Source of the DNA: Actinomycetota bacterium
GTDB lineage: Bacteria; Actinomycetota; Thermoleophilia; Gaiellales; Gaiellaceae
Assembly: GCA_013697465.1 (NCBI GenBank)
Contig: JACCWU010000152.1
Span: forward strand, 1 to 8,688
Reading direction: 5' to 3'
Length of the DNA stretch: 8,688 nt
A program made the translations under genes and the position numbers. Under the pieces are notes generated by a model. It was given only the letters and a program-made list of their open reading frames with translations, did no database searches and was not told where the DNA came from. Each line of letters starts with the position of its first letter. The first letter of the stretch is position 1. Shown here piece after piece: positions 6,062-8,688 of the stretch.

Positions 6062-6101
6062 GTGCAAGATCGGAAACTGCGAGCGCCGTTTCCGATCGCA
6101 C
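6062..6101. repeat. Perfect hairpin 2 after tpiA (10-bp stem plus 4-bp extension)
   Basis: GATCGGAAAC (6068-6077) and GTTTCCGATC (6088-6097) are perfectly complementary. Below them GTGC (6062-6065) pairs with GCAC (6098-6101) across a two-base AA bulge. The loop TGCGAGCGCC can close two further pairs to present the same GC-GAGC-GC apex as hairpin 1. Stem strength and position just 3' of tpiA suit a terminator or RNA 3'-end structure; an operator or a small repeated intergenic element is also possible. Confidence 0.6.
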
Positions 6102-6130
6102 GAAGATCGTGGCGCGCAGGATCCCTGAAG

Positions 6131-6149
6131 CCGGCTACTTCGCAGCCGG
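6131..6149 (+). promoter_or_regulatory. Hairpin just before the gpmI start
   Basis: CCGGCT (6131-6136) and AGCCGG (6144-6149) pair around a 7-nt loop, ending 9 nt before ATG 6159. It covers the place where a ribosome binding site would be, so it could modulate gpmI translation. A 6-bp GC-rich stem can also arise by chance. Confidence 0.3.
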
Positions 6150-6158
6150 GCCGTAGTG

Positions 6159-7637
6159 ATGCACGTCAAGCCTCGAGGTCTCGTCGCGCTCGTCATCCTC
6201 GACGGGTGGGGCCTCGCGCCGCCCGGTCCCGGCAATGCCGTCGAGCTCGCGAGGACGCCGGTCTTCGACGACCTGTGGGCCCGCTACCCGCACACGACGC
6301 TCGCCGCCTCCGGGGAAGCGGTCGGGCTCCCTCCCGGACAGATGGGCAACTCGGAGGTGGGACACCTGACGATCGGCTCAGGGCGCGTGCTCTTCCAGGA
6401 CCTCGTGCGCGTGAACGTGGCGATTCGCGATGGGTCCTTCTTCGACAACGACGCACTCGTCTCGGCGTTTCGTCGGGCAGCCGAGCGTGGGGGAGACGTC
6501 CATCTCCTGGGGCTCGTGTCGTACGGCGGCGTTCATTCGCACATCGATCATCTGCGCGCCCTGCTCGAGCTAGCGGGCCGCGAAGGCATGACGGAGAGAA
6601 CGTGGATTCACGCCTTCACCGATGGTCGCGATGTCTCTCCCATCTCGGCGGTAGACGATCTCGCTGAGCTCCCTCCCGAGCGGATCGCAACGGTATGCGG
6701 TCGCTACTACGCGATGGACCGGGACAGCCGGTGGGAGAGGACCGACCGTGCCTTCCGCGCGATCTGTCTGGGAGACGGCCTGATGGCGAGCGATCCGATC
6801 GAGGCGGTTCGGGCGAGCTACGCGAGCGGCGTGACCGACGAGTTCGTCGAGCCGCTGGTCGTGACAGGGCGCCCGAGGCTCGGTCCGCAGGATGCCGCCG
6901 TCTTCTTCAACTTCCGGCCGGATCGGGCGAGGCAGCTCTCGCAGCGACTGCTCGAGGGGGAGATCGATCTCACGACGATGACCCGCTATCGCATCGACTT
7001 CCCCTTTCCCAGCGCATTCGGGGACCAGGTGGTTCGCTCAACTCTGGCCGAGGTGCTCGCGGCGAGCGGCGCAGGTCAGCTGCACGCTGCCGAGACGGAG
7101 AAGTACGCCCACGTGACGTACTTCTTCAACGGCGGTGTCGAAGCTCCGTGGAAGGGGGAGGAACGCATCCTCGTGCCGTCCCCCCGCGAGGTACCGAGCT
7201 ACGACCTGAAACCCGAGATGTCGGCTCGGGAGCTCGCCGATCGATTCGGTGCGGAGATCGGGTCCGGCCACCGTTTCGGCGTGGTCAACTTCGCGAATCC
7301 CGACATGGTCGGGCACACGGGCTCGATTCCGGCGGTCGTCACCGCCGTCGAAGTCGTCGACCGCTGCCTCGGCGATGTCGTCGAGCGGGTGCACGCGGCG
7401 GGAGGCATCTGCCTCGTGACGGCAGACCACGGGAACGCCGAGGTCATGCTCGAGCCCGACGGGGTGAGCCCGCATACGGCCCACACGTCGAATCCGGTGC
7501 CGCTGATCGTCACGGACAACGGGTTTGCCCTGCGCGAAAGCGGGGAACTGTCTGAGTTGGCACCCACGATCCTTTGGATGCTGGGTCTAGCCGTTCCCGG
7601 CGAGATGACGGGTGTACCAATGGCAACCCGGGTCTAA
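6159..7637 (+). CDS. gpmI: 2,3-bisphosphoglycerate-independent phosphoglycerate mutase
   Basis: This Mn-dependent mutase of the alkaline phosphatase superfamily interconverts 3- and 2-phosphoglycerate through a phosphoserine, the step after PGK. With ATG 6159 the product is 492 aa. Visible are the metal ligand Asp15 in VILDGWG, the catalytic Ser65 in GQMGNSEVGH, substrate residues in SYGGVHSHIDHL (122-133), DGRD (155-158), GRYYAMDRDSRWER (181-194) and FNFRPDRARQL (250-260), Lys315 in ETEKYAHVTYFF, and metal ligands in NPDMVGHTG (Asp382, His386), TADHGN (Asp423, His424) and TAHTSNP (His442). All catalytic residues I would expect are present. It is somewhat shorter than the usual 510 or so; the clearest gap is between DGRDVSPISA and RIATVCGRYYAMDRD, where a helix is trimmed by about 13 residues. 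GTG 6156 is directly upstream in frame (GTGATG), so the start is uncertain by one codon. No good SD is seen, and a hairpin ends just before the start. Confidence 0.96.
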   Translation: MHVKPRGLVALVILDGWGLAPPGPGNAVELARTPVFDDLWARYPHTTLAASGEAVGLPPGQMGNSEVGHLTIGSGRVLFQDLVRVNVAIRDGSFFDNDALVSAFRRAAERGGDVHLLGLVSYGGVHSHIDHLRALLELAGREGMTERTWIHAFTDGRDVSPISAVDDLAELPPERIATVCGRYYAMDRDSRWERTDRAFRAICLGDGLMASDPIEAVRASYASGVTDEFVEPLVVTGRPRLGPQDAAVFFNFRPDRARQLSQRLLEGEIDLTTMTRYRIDFPFPSAFGDQVVRSTLAEVLAASGAGQLHAAETEKYAHVTYFFNGGVEAPWKGEERILVPSPREVPSYDLKPEMSARELADRFGAEIGSGHRFGVVNFANPDMVGHTGSIPAVVTAVEVVDRCLGDVVERVHAAGGICLVTADHGNAEVMLEPDGVSPHTAHTSNPVPLIVTDNGFALRESGELSELAPTILWMLGLAVPGEMTGVPMATRV

Positions 7638-7670
7638 TCTCGGATCACAAAGTCCTTACGACCTCCGCTC

Positions 7671-7676
7671 TATACT
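7671..7676 (+). promoter_or_regulatory. Strong -10 box TATACT for the ECF sigma gene
   Basis: TATACT matches TATAAT at 5 of 6 positions and stands out in GC-rich surroundings, 10 nt before ATG 7687. Transcription would start within about 5 nt of the ATG, leaving no room for an SD, and none is seen. No good -35 box is visible. ECF-type motifs (GGAAC and CGTT) are absent, so expression by the housekeeping sigma is more likely than autoregulation. Confidence 0.6.
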
Positions 7677-7686
7677 CCCCCGGCCC

Positions 7687-8280
7687 ATGTCGCTACCACA
7701 ACCCGATCCCGGAGTCCTCCGCAAGGCGCAGCGGGGGGACGAGAAGGCGTTCACGATCATCGTTAGGACGTACGAGCAGCCGGTCTACAACTACGTTCTG
7801 CGGTTGACCGGTGGCGACCGGGCTCTCTCGGAAGATCTCACCCAGGAAGTCTTTCTCCGGGTGTACCAGGGGCTCCCGAGCTTCTCGCTGCGCTCGAGGT
7901 TCACGACCTGGCTCTTCCAGGTGACGAAGAACCGCGTGCTCGACGAGCTGCGCGCGATGGAGCGGCGTCCACGCGCGCTCGTCGCCCTGGACGACATCCC
8001 GCCGCTCGAGGTGGTCGACGCACCGGTCGAGCGTGCCGAGACGATCGACGCCGTCTGGCGTGCGGTGGAGGCGCTGAACCCGGACTTGAAGATGGCGCTA
8101 CTGCTTCGCGACATCGTCGGCCTCTCGTACGCGGAGATCGCGGAGACGCTCGAGATCACCCTCGCTACCGTGAAGTGGCGGATCTACAAGGCGCGCGAGG
8201 AAGTCCAGCTCGCGCTCCGTCGCGACGGCGTCGTCGTGCCGACTGCCACGCCCGCGCCGGTTGGCGTCGAGTCCGCGTAG
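7687..8280 (+). CDS. ECF-family (group 4) RNA polymerase sigma factor
   Basis: The 197-residue product has the two-domain layout of extracytoplasmic-function sigma factors. Region 2 spans about residues 18-90, with the core-binding/-10 recognition signature SEDLTQEVFLRVYQGL (48-63) and RFTTWLFQVTKNRVLDELR (71-89). An acidic, Pro-containing linker follows (about 95-118). Region 4 (about 122-176) has LNPDLKMALLLRDIVGLSY, then the HTH AEIAETLEITLATVKWRIYKAR (149-170) for -35 recognition. A tail of about 20 residues rich in Val, Pro and Ala ends the protein. ATG 7687 is chosen because it follows the TATACT box and gives the usual N-terminus; the frame is open upstream to 7612 inside gpmI, without family character. 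ECF genes usually lie beside an anti-sigma gene. Here argS follows and no anti-sigma gene is present, so regulation by a distant partner or by transcription is implied. The exact ECF group cannot be assigned. Confidence 0.92.
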   Translation: MSLPQPDPGVLRKAQRGDEKAFTIIVRTYEQPVYNYVLRLTGGDRALSEDLTQEVFLRVYQGLPSFSLRSRFTTWLFQVTKNRVLDELRAMERRPRALVALDDIPPLEVVDAPVERAETIDAVWRAVEALNPDLKMALLLRDIVGLSYAEIAETLEITLATVKWRIYKAREEVQLALRRDGVVVPTATPAPVGVESA

Positions 8281-8297
8281 CTTCTCTCGCATCCCGA

Positions 8298-8318
8298 CTC
8301 GAGCGAAAGCGGCTCGGG
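8298..8318 (+). terminator. Hairpin after the sigma gene, candidate terminator
   Basis: CTCGAGC (8298-8304) pairs with GCTCGGG (8312-8318) with one G-U pair around a 7-nt loop GAAAGCG, starting 18 nt after the sigma stop. There is no T-tract. The 3' arm can instead pair with GCCCGAG downstream (see 8313-8344). Confidence 0.35.
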
Positions 8319-8344
8319 CGACGACGACTGAAACATAGCCCGAG
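8313..8344 (+). repeat. Alternative inverted repeat sharing an arm with the preceding hairpin
   Basis: CTCGGGC (8313-8319) and GCCCGAG (8338-8344) are perfect 7-bp inverted arms with an 18-nt loop. The first arm overlaps the 3' arm of the hairpin at 8298-8318, so the two structures exclude each other. Confidence 0.35.
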
Positions 8345-8365
8345 TTCCACTCCCGCCCACCCGCC

Positions 8366-8371
8366 TAGGAT
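8366..8371 (+). promoter_or_regulatory. Candidate -10 box TAGGAT for argS (leaderless spacing)
   Basis: TAGGAT is followed by 6 nt and then GTG 8378. No SD is seen in the preceding bases. The distance fits transcription starting at the GTG. No convincing -35 box is visible. Confidence 0.4.
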
Positions 8372-8377
8372 TACCGG

Positions 8378-8688
8378 GTGGCTCGGACCCAGATCGACGC
8401 TCTCACCAGCCTCGAGAACGCCGTCGCTGACATCGCCGGAGCGCCGGTCGCGCTCGAGCGTCCCGGCGACCCGGCGCACGGCGACTACGCGACGAACGTC
8501 GCCCTCCGGCTGGCGGGAGCCAAGCGGCAAGCACCACGCGAGATCGCCGACGAGATCGCCGCGGAGGCCGTCGAAAACGGGCTCGTGGAGCGCGCCGAGT
8601 CCGCAGGGCCCGGGTTCGTCAACCTTCACGTCTCGGACGCCTGGATTGCGGGCGCGCTCGGGGAGATTCTTGTTGCGTACGAGCAGTT
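8378..8688 (+). CDS. argS: Arginyl-tRNA synthetase, N-terminal part (3' end outside window)
   Basis: From GTG 8378, 103 codons stay open to the window edge. The peptide matches the N-terminal additional domain (Add-1) of class I arginyl-tRNA synthetase, which contacts the elbow of tRNA-Arg. Diagnostic stretches are ERPGDPAHGDYATNVALRLA (27-46), PREIADEIA (53-61) and the block AGPGFVNLHVSD (76-87) that ends this domain and leads into the catalytic core. The HIGH-type ATP-binding motif, which would follow shortly, lies beyond the window, so catalytic competence cannot be judged. The enzyme charges tRNA-Arg with arginine in the cytosol. GTG 8378 is the first plausible start after the TAGGAT box and gives a normal N-terminal length. 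The gene follows the ECF sigma gene by 97 nt with hairpins between, so it is probably a separate transcription unit. Confidence 0.93.
   Translation, partial: MARTQIDALTSLENAVADIAGAPVALERPGDPAHGDYATNVALRLAGAKRQAPREIADEIAAEAVENGLVERAESAGPGFVNLHVSDAWIAGALGEILVAYEQ

Noticed and set aside
6695..7555. Arg-rich plus-strand open frame inside gpmI
   Set aside because: It is a shifted-frame shadow of gpmI, which has all its catalytic motifs.
8281..8377. T-box riboswitch upstream of argS
   Set aside because: The 97-nt spacer is too short and lacks the T-box consensus and a specifier hairpin; only simple inverted repeats are present.

Overview
The window looks like core chromosome of a high-GC Gram-positive bacterium, most likely an actinomycetote. 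The evidence is GC-rich codon use with G/C at most third positions, a whiA gene (a Gram-positive regulator), gap and pgk right after whiA, and start sites that look leaderless. A Thermoleophilia-type lineage is possible but is only a guess. No phage, IS, CRISPR, tRNA or rRNA genes were seen.

Layout, left to right: the 3' end of an O6-alkylguanine-DNA alkyltransferase gene (1-163); whiA (160-1080), apparently translationally coupled to it through a CTG start; a 272-bp intergenic stretch with three inverted repeats and a probable gap promoter; gap (1353-2351) and pgk (2366-3409), a tight pair; on the minus strand a prolyl-oligopeptidase/acylaminoacyl-peptidase-like S9 gene (5252-3406), interrupted by one frameshift and tail-to-tail with pgk, the two stop codons sharing a CTAG; a 44-bp divergent promoter region; tpiA (5297-6010); a 148-bp spacer with three perfect inverted repeats; gpmI (6159-7637); an ECF sigma factor gene without an adjacent anti-sigma gene (7687-8280); and the 5' end of argS (8378 to the edge).

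The four glycolytic enzymes GapDH, PGK, TIM and cofactor-independent PGM cover the triose-phosphate part of lower glycolysis and gluconeogenesis. Enolase is not in the window. The set is not one simple operon: the S9 gene on the other strand separates gap-pgk from tpiA, and tpiA has its own promoter-like box. PGK, TIM and, more mildly, iPGM are shorter than usual, with the losses in surface loops rather than catalytic motifs.

No clearly new multi-gene system was found. The observations most worth a second look are the CTG start of whiA with a CTGA overlap, the mirrored TANNNT boxes exactly 8 nt before the starts of tpiA and the S9 gene (with a similar box before argS), the paired palindromes after tpiA that share a GCGAGCGC apex, the frameshift in the S9 gene, and the compact glycolytic enzymes.
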